Shown here: positions 10,672 to 19,450 of the stretch, one piece after another
Layout: each line of letters begins with the position of its first letter
How positions within the stretch are numbered: the stretch's first letter is position 1
Source of the DNA: Hyphomicrobium sp.
Lineage (GTDB): Bacteria > Pseudomonadota > Alphaproteobacteria > Rhizobiales > Hyphomicrobiaceae
NCBI GenBank assembly: GCA_025351425.1
Contig: JANXVY010000040.1
Location: 1-64,000 of the forward strand
DNA length: 64,000 nt
Direction of reading: 5' to 3'
Position numbers and translations under genes: made by a program
Notes under the pieces: model-generated
What the model was told of the DNA's origin: nothing
The model's database searches: none
The model's input: only the letters and a program-made list of their open reading frames with translations

Positions 10672-11049
10672 ATGCGTTTGATGTGGATATCTGCCGGTTT
10701 TATGCTGGGGTGGCTCACGGTGGCCCAGGGCGCGGAACGGGGGCCGGATGCGGCGGAGCGGGCGGCCGAAGCAATCGATGCGCGCAACGCGGAGCAACTC
10801 GAGGGCGCCCACATGACGCCCGCGTCGCGAGCGGCGGCGCGGCGCAACCGCGGATCGGGGACGCCGCCTGGGATGGTCGCTGGGCCCGACAACCGGGCTT
10901 CACAACGGGCGGTGTGCCAGGCGCAATGCAACCTCGAGCGGATGGCTTGCGACCAGGGCCGCGACAGTTTCCGCAACCGGAGCGATCAGATCCAGTCGTG
11001 GCAATCGAGCTGTTATCTCGCGGTGTCGTCGTGCCTCAGCCGGTGCTAG
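10672..11049 (+). CDS. Small exported cysteine-containing protein
   Basis: A 125-residue protein of unknown function. The ATG at 10672 gives a good signal peptide (MRLMWISAGFMLGWLTVAQG); a GTG at 10651 is also possible. The mature part is Arg/Ala-rich and ends with four or five cysteines (VCQAQCNLERMACDQGRD, then SSCYLAVSSCLSRC), suggesting disulfide bonds in the periplasm. It is convergent with the glutathione transferase gene. Confidence 0.65.
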   Translation: MRLMWISAGFMLGWLTVAQGAERGPDAAERAAEAIDARNAEQLEGAHMTPASRAAARRNRGSGTPPGMVAGPDNRASQRAVCQAQCNLERMACDQGRDSFRNRSDQIQSWQSSCYLAVSSCLSRC

Positions 11050-11060
11050 AGAGCCGACGG

Positions 11061-11714
11061 TCAGAACTCGACTTCGATTTCGACCATCTCTTCGGGTTCG
11101 GCCTTAGCACTCTCGGTCCACTCCTGCATGAGGGGCCATTCCAAGATGCGGCTGCTGTAGCTTGCAAGCCGGCCGTCGAGGGGGACCGAGTAGCTCTGAA
11201 AGCGCGTGCAGACAGGTGCGTACATCGCATCCGCCATGCTGAGTTCGCCGAACAGATACGGCCCACCGTAGGCGTCGAGGCATTCGCTCCAGATGGTCTT
11301 GATGCGCTCGATATCGGGGCGGGCGCCGGAGAAGACCTTGTAGGCCTTGTGCTGGACCTTCAGGTTCATCGGCAAGGCCGAGCGCAAATTATAAAAGCCC
11401 GAGTGGATTTCGCCGGAAATAGCGCGGCAATGGGCGCGGCGCGCCTGATCGGCCGGCAAGAGGTGAGCCTCAGGCGCGATCTCGTGTAGATATTCGCCGA
11501 TCGCGAGCGTGTCCCAGACCGTGACGGTGCCGTGGGTCAGCCGCGGTACGAGCACCGACGGCGACAGCAGCAGCAGCTCCTGGCGCGATTCGGGATCGTC
11601 GAGCGCGATGTGGCGTTCCTCGAAATCGAGCCCGGCCATGCGGCACAACAGCCAGCCGCGGAGGGACCACGACGAATAGTTCTTGGAAGAAATCGTCAAC
11701 GTTGCAACGGCCAT
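11061..11714 (-). CDS. Glutathione S-transferase family protein
   Basis: A 217-residue cytosolic transferase. The start at 11714 gives MAVATLTISSKNYSSWSLRG, a thioredoxin-like N-terminal domain with the Ser-Ser-Trp-Ser active-site turn used by several bacterial GSTs. SPSVLVPRL contains the cis-proline of the glutathione site and is followed by WDTLAIGEYL. The C-terminal helical domain carries PYLFGELSMADAMYAPV, the usual GST N-capping region. Substrate unknown. Confidence 0.85.
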   Translation of the reverse strand: MAVATLTISSKNYSSWSLRGWLLCRMAGLDFEERHIALDDPESRQELLLLSPSVLVPRLTHGTVTVWDTLAIGEYLHEIAPEAHLLPADQARRAHCRAISGEIHSGFYNLRSALPMNLKVQHKAYKVFSGARPDIERIKTIWSECLDAYGGPYLFGELSMADAMYAPVCTRFQSYSVPLDGRLASYSSRILEWPLMQEWTESAKAEPEEMVEIEVEF

Positions 11715-11919
11715 TATCAGGGGTCCATCTTGCGTGTGTTTTGGGGCGCGCTCGCGGAACAGCCTCATTTTTGAGCTCTGATGCGTAAAAAATCGGCAAG
11801 TTATTGTCTTGCAACACTAAATCAGTGCCGACTACACTCCAAATAATAGCATTGTTTCCAAGCGAAACAGCAACGAATAAATCGCCGCGCAGCGCCGGCA
11901 TAAAGTTGGGAAGAACCAA

Positions 11920-13134
11920 ATGCTCTATCGAGCCTACCAGCTGCAGGACGACATGCTTGCGCCGTTCCGGCAATTTGCAGCTGCGACGCTATCCCTATCG
12001 GGAAGTTTGCGGCACGGATTTGGCTCGCTGATGCCCGGCCAGTTCGCGGCTGGCCTCGAAATGGTGTCGCGTTACAAGCTGACGCATGCGCGGCCTCCGT
12101 TCGGCATCGAGACGGTGCGGACGGGTAACCGCGAAGTGCAAGTCAGTGAAGAGGTGGCGCTGTCGCTGCCGTTCGGCAATCTGCTGCATTTCAAGAAGGA
12201 CGTGGATACGCCGCAGCCGCGCGTGCTGGTGATCGCTCCGCTCTCGGGCCATTTCTCGACCTTGCTTGCGGGCACGGTTCGCACGTTGCTCGCCGACCAC
12301 GACGTCTATGTCACCGACTGGGCCAACGCGCGGGACGTGCCGCTGACGGCTGGGCGCTTTGGCGTCGACGATTATGTCGCCTACGTGATCCGCTTCCTGG
12401 AAGAAATGGGGCCGGGGGCGCATGTGCTCGCGGTGTGCCAGCCCTGCGTGCAGGCGCTGGTCGCGGCGGCGGTCATGGCGGCAGACCACAATCCGGCGGC
12501 GCCGCGTTCGATGACGCTGATGGCGGGGCCGATCGATCCGCGCGAAAGCCCGACGAAGGTCAACGAACTCGCGGTCGAGAAATCGCTCAGCTGGTTTCAA
12601 AACATGGTCATCTCGCAGGTGCCGGGCCGTTTTGGCGGCGCGCGGCGGCGGGTCTATCCGGGCTTCCTGCAGCTGACGGCGTTCGTAAGCATGAACCTGG
12701 AGCGCCACAAGGAAGCGCATCGCAAGATGTATGCTCATCTGGCCGCCAACGAGATGGTCGAGGCCGAGAAGATCAAGACGTTCTATGACGAATATTTCGC
12801 GGTGCTCGATCTGACCGAAGAATTCTACATTGAGACGATCGACCGGGTGTTCCATCGCGCCGACCTCGCCAACGGCACGTTCACGTACCGCGGCAAGCCG
12901 GTCGATCCGGCCTGCATCCGGCGGACCGCGCTGCTGACCGTGGAAGGCGGGCGCGACGATATTTGCGGTCTAGGGCAGACGGCGGCGGCCCATGATCTGT
13001 GCAGGTCGCTCAGGCCGCATCTGAAGCGCCATCACCTGCAGGCCAACGCCGGTCACTTCGGCGTCTTCAACGGCAAGCGTTGGGAGCGGGAAATCTACCC
13101 GGTCGTACGCAATTTCATCCTGGCGCTGGAATAG
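11920..13134 (+). CDS. phaZ: Intracellular polyhydroxybutyrate depolymerase
   Basis: A 404-residue intracellular PHB depolymerase of the alpha/beta-hydrolase fold. It degrades granule-bound poly-3-hydroxybutyrate to 3-hydroxybutyrate. The N-terminus (MLYRAYQLQDDMLAPFRQFA) and the block VYVTDWANARDVPL are family features. The nucleophile is a cysteine in the lipase-box-like AVCQPCVQAL near residue 172, and AGHFGVFNGKRWE carries the catalytic histidine near the C-terminus. It implies that the organism makes PHB, though no phaC is in the window. The 205-base upstream gap is AT-rich and probably holds its promoter. Confidence 0.9.
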   Translation: MLYRAYQLQDDMLAPFRQFAAATLSLSGSLRHGFGSLMPGQFAAGLEMVSRYKLTHARPPFGIETVRTGNREVQVSEEVALSLPFGNLLHFKKDVDTPQPRVLVIAPLSGHFSTLLAGTVRTLLADHDVYVTDWANARDVPLTAGRFGVDDYVAYVIRFLEEMGPGAHVLAVCQPCVQALVAAAVMAADHNPAAPRSMTLMAGPIDPRESPTKVNELAVEKSLSWFQNMVISQVPGRFGGARRRVYPGFLQLTAFVSMNLERHKEAHRKMYAHLAANEMVEAEKIKTFYDEYFAVLDLTEEFYIETIDRVFHRADLANGTFTYRGKPVDPACIRRTALLTVEGGRDDICGLGQTAAAHDLCRSLRPHLKRHHLQANAGHFGVFNGKRWEREIYPVVRNFILALE

Positions 13135-13237
13135 CGACCGGAACTGGGCCGGTAACCCTTCGGCACAGGGCCATTCCCACGGGGGGCGGGATGGGGCATA
13201 AGTCGTCGCTTCCTTTTTCAAGAAAGCGCCGCGCCTC

Positions 13238-14707
13238 ATGACATCCGCGTCCAAGCCGACCAAAAAACCGGGCGTACCTCCCGTCGTCGTTATCGTCGGG
13301 CGGCCCAACGTCGGGAAATCGACGCTCTACAACCGGTTGACCAACACGCGCGATGCGCTGGTGTCGGACCTGCCAGGGCTGACGCGCGATCGGCGCGAAG
13401 GCGAGATGACCGTGTTCGACCGGCCGGCGGTCATCATCGATACGGCGGGGCTCGAGGATGCGCATAAGGGTTCGATCCAGGCGCGGATGCGGCAGCAGAC
13501 CGAACTCGCGGTCAAGGACGCCGACGCCATCGTGTTCGTGATCGACGCACGCGCGGGCGTGACACCGGTCGACACGGAGTTTGCCCGCTTTGCGCGCAAC
13601 TCGGGCAAGCCCGTCATTCTGGCCGCCAACAAGTGCGAGGGCCGCAAGGGCGACGCCGGCATGCTCGACGCATACGAGATGGGGTTTGGCGATCCGATCC
13701 CGATTTCGGCAGAACATGGCGAGGGGCTCTCGGACCTGGAAGCGGCGATGGCGGGGGTGTTTGGCTATGCCGCGCCGCCGCGGATGGATCGCAAAGGCCG
13801 GCGGCAGCGGATCGACGATGCGGCCGAAATCGCGGAAGCTGCAGTGGAGGGCGTCACGCCCGAGTTCGACGCCGACGCGCCGATCCCGCTCGAAGAGCGC
13901 ACCATCCGGCTCGCAATCGTGGGGCGGCCGAATGCGGGGAAATCGACGCTCGTCAACGCTTTGCTCGGCGAGGACCGGATGATCACGGGGCCCGAGCCCG
14001 GCTTGACGCGGGATTCGGTGGCGTCCGACCTCGATTGGAAAGGGCGGCAGATCAAGCTCTATGATACGGCCGGGCTGCGCAAGAAGGCCAAGGTGCACGA
14101 ACTCGCCGAAAAGCTTTCCACCAGCGACACGGTGCGGGCGCTGCGGTTTGCGGAAGTCGTGGTGCTGGTGGTCGATGTGGGCCAGCCCTTCGAGCATCAG
14201 GACCTGACGATTGCGCAGCTGGCGACGGACGAGGGTCGCGCTTTGGTGCTGGCCGTCAACAAGTGGGACCTGGTCGAGAACAAGCAGGCCAAGCTCAAGG
14301 AGTTGCACGACATGCTGGGAGACCGGCTGTCGCAGGTTGCGGGCGTGCAGATGATTCCGATCTCGGCGCTGGGCGACAAGAACCTCGACAAGCTGATGGC
14401 CGCAGTGATCGCCGCGCACGATATCTGGAACAAGCGGATTTCGACGAGCGCGCTCAATCGCTGGCTGATCGATGCGGTCGCCAAGCACTCGCCCCCGGCC
14501 TCTAGCGGGCGGCGGATCAAGCTTCGCTATATCACCCAAGCGTCGGCGCGGCCGCCGACGTTCGTCGCGTTCTGTTCCAAGCCCGAAAACGTTCCGCAGT
14601 CGTATGTACGCTATCTGGTCAATTCGTTGCGCGAAGCCTTCAAGATGCCGGGCGTACCGATCCGGTTCAATTTGCGTGCGAGCGAAAACCCATTCGCGGA
14701 CAAGTAG
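13238..14707 (+). CDS. der: Ribosome-assembly GTPase Der (EngA)
   Basis: A 489-residue essential GTPase of 50S ribosome assembly. It has two tandem G domains. The first has GRPNVGKSTLYNR (about residue 21), DTAGLED and NKCEG. The second has GRPNAGKSTLVNALLG (about residue 228), DTAGLRKKAKV and NKWDL. A C-terminal KH-like domain ends ASENPFADK. The acidic linker between the G domains (EFDADAPIPLEERTI) is normal for Der. Confidence 0.97.
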   Translation: MTSASKPTKKPGVPPVVVIVGRPNVGKSTLYNRLTNTRDALVSDLPGLTRDRREGEMTVFDRPAVIIDTAGLEDAHKGSIQARMRQQTELAVKDADAIVFVIDARAGVTPVDTEFARFARNSGKPVILAANKCEGRKGDAGMLDAYEMGFGDPIPISAEHGEGLSDLEAAMAGVFGYAAPPRMDRKGRRQRIDDAAEIAEAAVEGVTPEFDADAPIPLEERTIRLAIVGRPNAGKSTLVNALLGEDRMITGPEPGLTRDSVASDLDWKGRQIKLYDTAGLRKKAKVHELAEKLSTSDTVRALRFAEVVVLVVDVGQPFEHQDLTIAQLATDEGRALVLAVNKWDLVENKQAKLKELHDMLGDRLSQVAGVQMIPISALGDKNLDKLMAAVIAAHDIWNKRISTSALNRWLIDAVAKHSPPASSGRRIKLRYITQASARPPTFVAFCSKPENVPQSYVRYLVNSLREAFKMPGVPIRFNLRASENPFADK

Positions 14708-14827
14708 GGGCGGGGCGGAACCGGCCGTGGACGTCGAATGTTGTGTCTCGTGCTTTTGGTGCACTTTTGTGCGTGCCGCACCTGGGCTAGACTGGTCTGC
14801 TGTCAACCTTCAAGGAACCTCAAAACG

Positions 14828-15082
14828 ATGACGATGCGCACGCCACTCATGCGGATTGCACTCGCCGCCGGTCTGATAGCCGCCATGGCCAGCCAAGCGA
14901 GCGCCTATACCGACAAGGTGCAGAACCAGTGCAAGGACGACTATCTGAATTATTGTTCGGAGTTTCCGGTCGGATCGACTGGCGCGCGGCGTTGCATGGA
15001 AGCCAACGGCAAGTCGTTGTCGCGCCGCTGCATCAACGCGCTGGTCGACTCGGGCGAACTGCCGCGAAAGTACAAGCGCTGA
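14828..15082 (+). CDS. Small exported cysteine-rich protein
   Basis: An 84-residue protein with a signal peptide (MTMRTPLMRIALAAGLIAAM, ending SQASA). The mature region carries four cysteines (VQNQCKDDYLNYCSEFPVG, RRCMEANGK and RRCINALV), spaced like a helical disulfide-linked hairpin. Function unknown. It is followed by a strong hairpin at 15109-15152. Confidence 0.75.
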   Translation: MTMRTPLMRIALAAGLIAAMASQASAYTDKVQNQCKDDYLNYCSEFPVGSTGARRCMEANGKSLSRRCINALVDSGELPRKYKR

Positions 15083-15108
15083 CAATTGCCGATCACGGAA
15101 AACTAAGA

Positions 15109-15152
15109 GGCCGGGAGCAGTTGGGAGGGGGGCGCCCAGACTGCTCCCGGCC
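15109..15152 (+). terminator. Strong hairpin after the cysteine-rich protein gene
   Basis: A perfect 12-bp stem (GGCCGGGAGCAG/CTGCTCCCGGCC) encloses a 20-base loop 27 bases after the stop codon. Only TTAC follows, so termination would be weak or Rho-assisted. The rest of the 307-base gap to holC (15153-15392) shows no gene or repeat that I can recognise. Confidence 0.55.
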
Positions 15153-15392
15153 TTACGCGAGTTGGCTCGTGCGGGGGGATCGCACGGCTGACGCAACGCG
15201 GCTCTTGGCACTGCCATTCGCTCTCGCGATTGCGCCCCTCGATCAGGGCAGGGTTTACAAGACCGCCATTGAAGGCTCAGTCTGCACGCACCGCCGAACG
15301 CTCGAGGGCCACTCCGGACTAGGTGAGATGGGGTCGGGCTAACGGATTTCAAGCGGCGTATTCAAATATTTCTGCGAGGCCTCAATCGCGTG

Positions 15393-15854
15393 ATGACGAC
15401 CACTGCGCCGGACGTTTCGTTTTATCATCTGGAGCGCGCGACGCTGGAGAGCGTGCTTCCATCGCTGCTGGAAAAAACGCTGGAACGCGGCTGGCGGGCG
15501 GTGGTGCAGGCGGGCAGTGCGGAGCGGCTCGAAGCGCTGGACGAGGCGCTGTGGACCTACAAGGCCGAAAGTTTTCTGCCCCATGGGACTACGAAGGATG
15601 GCCACGCGGACGCGCAGCCGATTTTTCTCACGTTGGGCGGCGAGACGCCGAACGGGGCCGGCGTGCGCTTCCTGGTCGATGGGGCGGAGCCTGCCACGTA
15701 CGAGGGCTTCGCGCGGATGATCTTCCTGTTCGACGGCAACAACACGGACGCGGTCGCCCAGGCGCGCGCGCAGTGGAAGGCTGCGAAGGCCGCCGGCTGT
15801 GGCGTCACCTATTGGCAGCAGAACGCGAATGGCCGCTGGGAGAAGAAGGCGTAG
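15393..15854 (+). CDS. holC: DNA polymerase III chi subunit
   Basis: A 153-residue subunit of the replicative clamp loader that links it to single-strand binding protein. Family features are the N-terminal VSFYHLERATLESVLPSLLE, RGWRAVVQ, LDEALWTYKAESFLPHG, and the later ARMIFLFDGN and QWKAAKAAG. An overlapping GTG at 15390 could also be the start. It is convergent with the TetR gene, with 5 bases between them. Confidence 0.88.
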   Translation: MTTTAPDVSFYHLERATLESVLPSLLEKTLERGWRAVVQAGSAERLEALDEALWTYKAESFLPHGTTKDGHADAQPIFLTLGGETPNGAGVRFLVDGAEPATYEGFARMIFLFDGNNTDAVAQARAQWKAAKAAGCGVTYWQQNANGRWEKKA

Positions 15855-15859
15855 GCGGG

Positions 15860-16417
15860 TCAACCCGACTCTGCGCGCGATCTCAGCCGTGTCAGAGTGC
15901 GGGTGAACAGCTGGGGTTGATCGGCCGCGCGGGCGAGGACGAGGCCGCCCTGGATGCCGCCGACGATCTCTTCGGCGAGATCACGCGCTGCCGGGTGCTC
16001 GTGGCCGTGTTTTTCGAGGGCTGAGGCCAGGGTTTCGATCCAGGTCGCGAAATAGCGACGGACTTCCGTGAAGTAGCGGTCGCGCGTGTCGGACAGCGCA
16101 AATACGCCGACGAGGCAGACGCGCCCGCCGGAGTGGAAGTAGGCGTCCACCGCATCGAACATGGCGGGGATGGCTCGGGTGGGATCGCTCTCACGGAGCG
16201 GCTCGAAAACCTTGGTTGCAAACCAGCCTTCGATTTGCGCGAGCACGGCAGCTGCCATCTCCTCTTTGCCGCCGGGGAAGAAGTGATAAAGGCTTCCTTT
16301 GCCAAGGCCCGTTGCTTGGGTAATCAGCGCTAGACTCGCGCCGTCGTAGCCGTGGGTGCGAAACACCTCGGCAAGAGCTGGAATAACGTCGTCGCGCTCG
16401 GCGATCTGTCGGGGCAT
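15860..16417 (-). CDS. TetR/AcrR family transcriptional regulator
   Basis: A 185-residue repressor. The N-terminal helix-turn-helix is clear (VFRTHGYDGASLALITQATG followed by GKGSLYHFFPGGKEEM). The rest is a helical ligand-binding domain. It lies downstream of the DUF1348 gene on the same strand. A double imperfect palindrome upstream of that gene is a likely operator, so the regulator probably controls its partner and itself. Confidence 0.9.
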   Translation of the reverse strand: MPRQIAERDDVIPALAEVFRTHGYDGASLALITQATGLGKGSLYHFFPGGKEEMAAAVLAQIEGWFATKVFEPLRESDPTRAIPAMFDAVDAYFHSGGRVCLVGVFALSDTRDRYFTEVRRYFATWIETLASALEKHGHEHPAARDLAEEIVGGIQGGLVLARAADQPQLFTRTLTRLRSRAESG

Positions 16418-16433
16418 TCGAGACCAAAAAGTT

Positions 16434-16459
16434 TGTCACCCTGGCGAAGGCCGGGGTGA
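16434..16459. repeat. GTCACCC hairpin repeat
   Basis: GTCACCCTGGCGAAGGCCGG followed by GGTGAC forms an imperfect stem (GTCACCC/GGGTGAC) between the TetR and DUF1348 genes. No second copy was seen in the window. Confidence 0.4.
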
Positions 16460-16522
16460 CGATTGTTGGGGGACGCGGCGCGGGATCGCTCATTCCAATT
16501 CCGGATTTTCCACTTCCCGATT

Positions 16523-16999
16523 TTACAATCCTAAGTCCGACAAGCCGGGGTGATCGGCGGGGCGTGCGCCGAGCGGCCAGTGGTATTTGCGGTCCGCTTC
16601 CTTGATCGGCAGATCGTTGATGCTCGCAATGCGGACCGCCATCAGGCCGTCTGCGTCGAACTCCCAGTTTTCGTTGCCGTAGCTGCGGCACCAGTCGCCG
16701 GCGGCGTCGCGCCACTCGTAGGCAAATCGCACGGCGATGCGGTTGCCGTGGAAGGCCCAGACTTCCTTGATCAGCCGGTAGTCCAATTCTTTGACCCATT
16801 TGCGGGTCAAGAAGGCTTCGATCATGGGGCGGCCCTCCAGGAACTCCGCGCGGTTGCGCCAGCGGCTGGCCGGCGTGTAGGCGAGCGCCACCCGGGCGGG
16901 GTCGCGCGAGTTCCAAGCATCCTCGGCCATGCGCGCTTTCTGGGCTGCGGTTTCAGCCGTGAACGGGGGCAGCGGCGGGCGAGACGCGGTCGACGGCAT
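16523..16999 (-). CDS. DUF1348 / NTF2-like protein
   Basis: A 158-residue protein of the SnoaL/NTF2-like fold. After a Pro-rich start it has [46 protein letters not shown] and [15 protein letters not shown], the DUF1348 pattern. The fold forms a small-molecule pocket, and these proteins are often paired with TetR regulators, as here. Substrate unknown. A probable operator lies 23-55 bases upstream of the start. Confidence 0.85.
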   Translation of the reverse strand: MPSTASRPPLPPFTAETAAQKARMAEDAWNSRDPARVALAYTPASRWRNRAEFLEGRPMIEAFLTRKWVKELDYRLIKEVWAFHGNRIAVRFAYEWRDAAGDWCRSYGNENWEFDADGLMAVRIASINDLPIKEADRKYHWPLGARPADHPGLSDLGL

Positions 17000-17021
17000 G
17001 GGGGGCTCCTGGGGGCTTACT

Positions 17022-17054
17022 GTACCGATTGGTATTTATTGTACTGAAAGGTAC
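17022..17054. promoter_or_regulatory. Tandem operator for the adjacent TetR regulator
   Basis: Two 14-bp boxes, GTACCGATTGGTAT (17022-17035) and GTACTGAAAGGTAC (17041-17054), match at 10 of 14 positions, and each is partly palindromic (TACC/GGTA arms in the first). Their starts are 19 bp apart, about two helical turns, and they lie directly upstream of the DUF1348-tetR pair. Confidence 0.6.
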
Positions 17055-17072
17055 AGAGTCAAGCCGGGGCAG

Positions 17073-17120
17073 GAAGTGAAGGGAAGGCCCAAGGGCTCGC
17101 CCTTCGGGAACCCTTACCAA
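17073..17120. repeat. GC-rich intergenic repeat
   Basis: GAAGTGAAGGGAAGGCCC is followed by AAGGGCTCGCCCTTCGGG, with a small internal GGGCTCGCCC-type hairpin. It is a diverged relative of the repeats after gltA and before purQ. Confidence 0.4.
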
Positions 17121-17242
17121 GGGAAGCTCTTGACAGCGATGGGGCGTTGGCGCGAGCCATGCGCATTGCGATCCGGTCCATGAAGCACCTGCCCCGTGGC
17201 GCGGACGTCGTTGCCGCAGCACTGCGCCAGGAAGAATGCGCC

Positions 17243-18109
17243 ATGAATTATCGCCACAGCTACCATGCCGGGAATTTTGCCGACGTCGTCAAGCACGCGA
17301 CGCTCGCGCTCATCGTCGAGCATCTGAAGCTCAAGCCGGCGCCGTTTCGCGTGATCGATACGCATGCGGGCATCGGGCGCTATGACCTCACAGCGATCGA
17401 GGCCACCAAGACGGGGGAATGGCGCGACGGGATCGGCCGGCTGCTGGCGCAGCCGCTGCCAAACAATATCTCTGAGTTTCTCGCGCCCTATCTGGAGGCG
17501 GTCCGCTATGAAAATCCTGGGCTTCAGGTCGGGGCCGATGTGGGCATCTATCCTGGCAGTCCGGTCATCGCGCGCCATCTGATGCGCGGGGGCGACGCGC
17601 TCGTCGTCAACGAGTTGCATCCGGAAGATCACGCCGTGTTAGAGGCCGCGTTCGCGCGCGACCGGCAGACGAAGGTGCTGCATCTCGATGGTTGGGTGGC
17701 GCTCAAGGCGCTGCTGCCGCCTAAAGAACGGCGCGGGGTGGTGCTGATCGATCCGCCGTTCGAGGAGCCCGGCGAATTGAGCCGGCTGGTCGTCAGCCTC
17801 GTCGAGGCGCACCGGCGGTTTGCGACCGGCACGTTTGTGCTGTGGTATCCGATCAAGGACGCGCGGCCGGTGTTTGCGTTCCGGCGCGAGCTCGAAGATC
17901 TGGGGCTGGAAAAGCTGCTCAGCGTCGAACTGCTGGTGAAGGCTGCCAACGGCGCAGGGCTCGCCGGGTGTGGCTTGGCCATTCTCAACCCGCCGTTTCC
18001 GCTCAAGGAAAAGCTTGAGGTGCTGCTGCCGTTCCTCGCCGAGCGGTTGGCGCTGGGGCCTGGATGGGCCTGCGAAGTGCGATGGCTTGCGCCGGAGCGC
18101 GTGCGCTAG
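17243..18109 (+). CDS. rlmJ: 23S rRNA (adenine(2030)-N6)-methyltransferase RlmJ
   Basis: A 288-residue SAM-dependent methyltransferase. The start at 17243 gives MNYRHSYHAGNFADVVKHA, the highly conserved RlmJ N-terminus. IDTHAGIGRYDL is the SAM-binding loop, and LIDPPFEEPGEL contains the DPPF catalytic motif. The TAG stop is part of the CTAG that opens the repeat element at 18106. The open frame extends upstream to 17147 without conserved sequence. Confidence 0.94.
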   Translation: MNYRHSYHAGNFADVVKHATLALIVEHLKLKPAPFRVIDTHAGIGRYDLTAIEATKTGEWRDGIGRLLAQPLPNNISEFLAPYLEAVRYENPGLQVGADVGIYPGSPVIARHLMRGGDALVVNELHPEDHAVLEAAFARDRQTKVLHLDGWVALKALLPPKERRGVVLIDPPFEEPGELSRLVVSLVEAHRRFATGTFVLWYPIKDARPVFAFRRELEDLGLEKLLSVELLVKAANGAGLAGCGLAILNPPFPLKEKLEVLLPFLAERLALGPGWACEVRWLAPERVR

Positions 18110-18181
18110 TGTTCCGGTTCCGACATTTGCTTCTCTCCGCAGCACGCACAGTGCAAATGCCGGAACCATGAGGAACACTAG
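18106..18181. repeat. CTAG-bounded palindromic element
   Basis: A large inverted repeat. The left arm CTAGTGTTCCGGTTCCGACA with TTTGC is answered by GCAAATGCCGGAACC and GGAACACTAG, with a central loop. It begins on the stop codon of rlmJ and both ends are CTAG. Confidence 0.8.
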
Positions 18182-18194
18182 CAAGTTCACGATT

Positions 18195-18273
18195 CTAGTG
18201 TAGCTTTTGCATCTGACGTTTGGTTGATTGCCCGGCTGCGAGTGGGTACCAAACGACAGATGCTCTACACTAG
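18195..18273. repeat. CTAG-bounded palindromic element
   Basis: The left arm CTAGTGTAGCTTTTGCATCT with GACGTTTGGT pairs with ACCAAACGACAGATGC and TCTACACTAG. It lies 13 bases after the previous element, with a different sequence but the same CTAG ends. Confidence 0.8.
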
Positions 18274-18325
18274 CGGCTGTGATGGAGTAAGCTTCCAGCC
18301 GATGCCACAAATGGGGGAGGCTTGC

Positions 18326-18631
18326 ATGCGCAGGGTGGGGATGGCGCTGTTTGGGGCCGCGTTGGCCTGGGTGGGCCTCGTGGGGCAACCTGTTGACGCG
18401 GCGACACGGTGCGCCGACAAAACGGCGTCCGGGACCGGTCCGACCGAGCAGGTTGCCAGATTTCAGGTGTATGAGGGTCTGCTTGCGTCGGTCGACTCCA
18501 GTTTGTGGTCGGCTTGGATGGCCACGGGGATGACACCTGGATACCGCGTGGGGGCACCCGTCTACGTCTGCCGCGCGGGAATGGGGTTGGGTGTCAGTTG
18601 CCGGGGTCGCGCCAAGATCTGCAAGCGGTGA
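18326..18631 (+). CDS. Small exported cysteine protein, tandem paralogue 1
   Basis: A 101-residue protein with a signal peptide (MRRVGMALFGAALAWVGLVG, then QPVDA). Mature cysteines are at residues 29, 82, 92 and 99, in the pattern CxxGxGLGVSCx6C. The next gene encodes a shorter protein with the same pattern and a similar TASG-TG/SASGLG segment, so the two look like tandem paralogues. Function unknown. The open frame extends upstream through the repeat element to 18224; the signal peptide favours the 18326 start. Confidence 0.7.
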   Translation: MRRVGMALFGAALAWVGLVGQPVDAATRCADKTASGTGPTEQVARFQVYEGLLASVDSSLWSAWMATGMTPGYRVGAPVYVCRAGMGLGVSCRGRAKICKR

Positions 18632-18693
18632 TTGGTCAAGCTTGGCCAAACCCATCGGCGATCAAGAAGATATTGCAACCAAGGAGACCATCT

Positions 18694-18939
18694 ATGCTTC
18701 GTATTCTGGGAATTTCGCTCGTCGCTTTGACCATCAGCACCAGCGCGTTTGCCGGCAAGTGCTCCATGTCGTCGGCCTCCGGCCTCGGCGTGTCGAAAGA
18801 AATCGCGACATTCATGTCGAACAAGGCGCTCGCCGACATGATCGCCAAGAACGGCGAAAAGGGTAAGGGCAAGGTCACCACGACGTGCACCGAAGGCCTC
18901 GGCGTGACCTGCAACTCCAAGCAGCGCAGCTGCAAGTAA
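18694..18939 (+). CDS. Small exported cysteine protein, tandem paralogue 2
   Basis: An 81-residue protein with a strong ribosome-binding site (AAGGAG at 18681) and a signal peptide (MLRILGISLVALTISTSAFA). Cysteines at 23, 65, 73 and 80 follow the pattern C-TEGLGVT-C-x6-C shared with the upstream gene. The rest is Lys/Ser/Ala-rich (SNKALADMIAKNGEKGKGK). It was probably cotranscribed with its paralogue and ends at the terminator at 18962. Confidence 0.78.
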   Translation: MLRILGISLVALTISTSAFAGKCSMSSASGLGVSKEIATFMSNKALADMIAKNGEKGKGKVTTTCTEGLGVTCNSKQRSCK

Positions 18940-18961
18940 GACGTTTTTTCTACGTATGAAG

Positions 18962-19002
18962 CGCGAACCAGCAACCCTTGGGGCTGCCGGTTCGCGTTTT
19001 TT
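18962..19002 (+). terminator. Rho-independent terminator
   Basis: The stem CGCGAACC/GGTTCGCG is followed directly by TTTTTT. It ends the pair of small cysteine-protein genes. Confidence 0.85.
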
Positions 19003-19020
19003 GTCGCTTTTTCTGCGAGC

Positions 19021-19305
19021 TTACTTGGACGTCAGGCTCTTCAGCAGGCCGACGAGGACCAGCAGACCGCCGCCACCCACGCCGCCGCCGGCGACTTGCG
19101 TCAGGATGGAGCCGATGTCGAGGCCGCCTGCAGCGGGAGCGACATGAAGGATCTGGCTCAGGATCTGGCCGCCAAGGCCCCCGCCCACGATGCCGACCAC
19201 CGAATTCAACACCGTTCCAAGGCTCAGGTTTTTCAGCAGTGCGCCGGCAACGTTGCCGCCCGCGGCGCCGCTGAGGAGCTGAATAATAAGGCTCATCACG
19301 TCCAT
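19021..19305 (-). CDS. Small Gly/Leu-rich hydrophobic protein
   Basis: A 94-residue protein of unknown function. The start at 19305 ([17 protein letters not shown]) or the ATG at 19296 is plausible; the upstream extension to 19392 is not hydrophobic and has no clear start signal. The protein is built of repeated glycine-rich hydrophobic blocks ([36 protein letters not shown]), suggesting membrane association. It is convergent with the cysteine-protein pair. Confidence 0.65.
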   Translation of the reverse strand: MDVMSLIIQLLSGAAGGNVAGALLKNLSLGTVLNSVVGIVGGGLGGQILSQILHVAPAAGGLDIGSILTQVAGGGVGGGGLLVLVGLLKSLTSK

Positions 19306-19450
19306 CTGTCTCTCCAAGGCTGTGGGCGGAATGCCCATATTTCTTGAATGACCCGCGTACTGGCCCTTGCCGGCGAACGCGCGAGCCCCCAATTACGATG
19401 CACGTGCATCCTCCAAACCCTAGCAGAGTCGCAACGTGTACGTATCGCTT

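Noticed and set aside
13135-13237. tRNA or riboswitch in the phaZ-der gap
   Set aside because: No T-loop GGTTCGA pattern, cloverleaf or known riboswitch core was found here; the same applies to the other gaps checked by eye.
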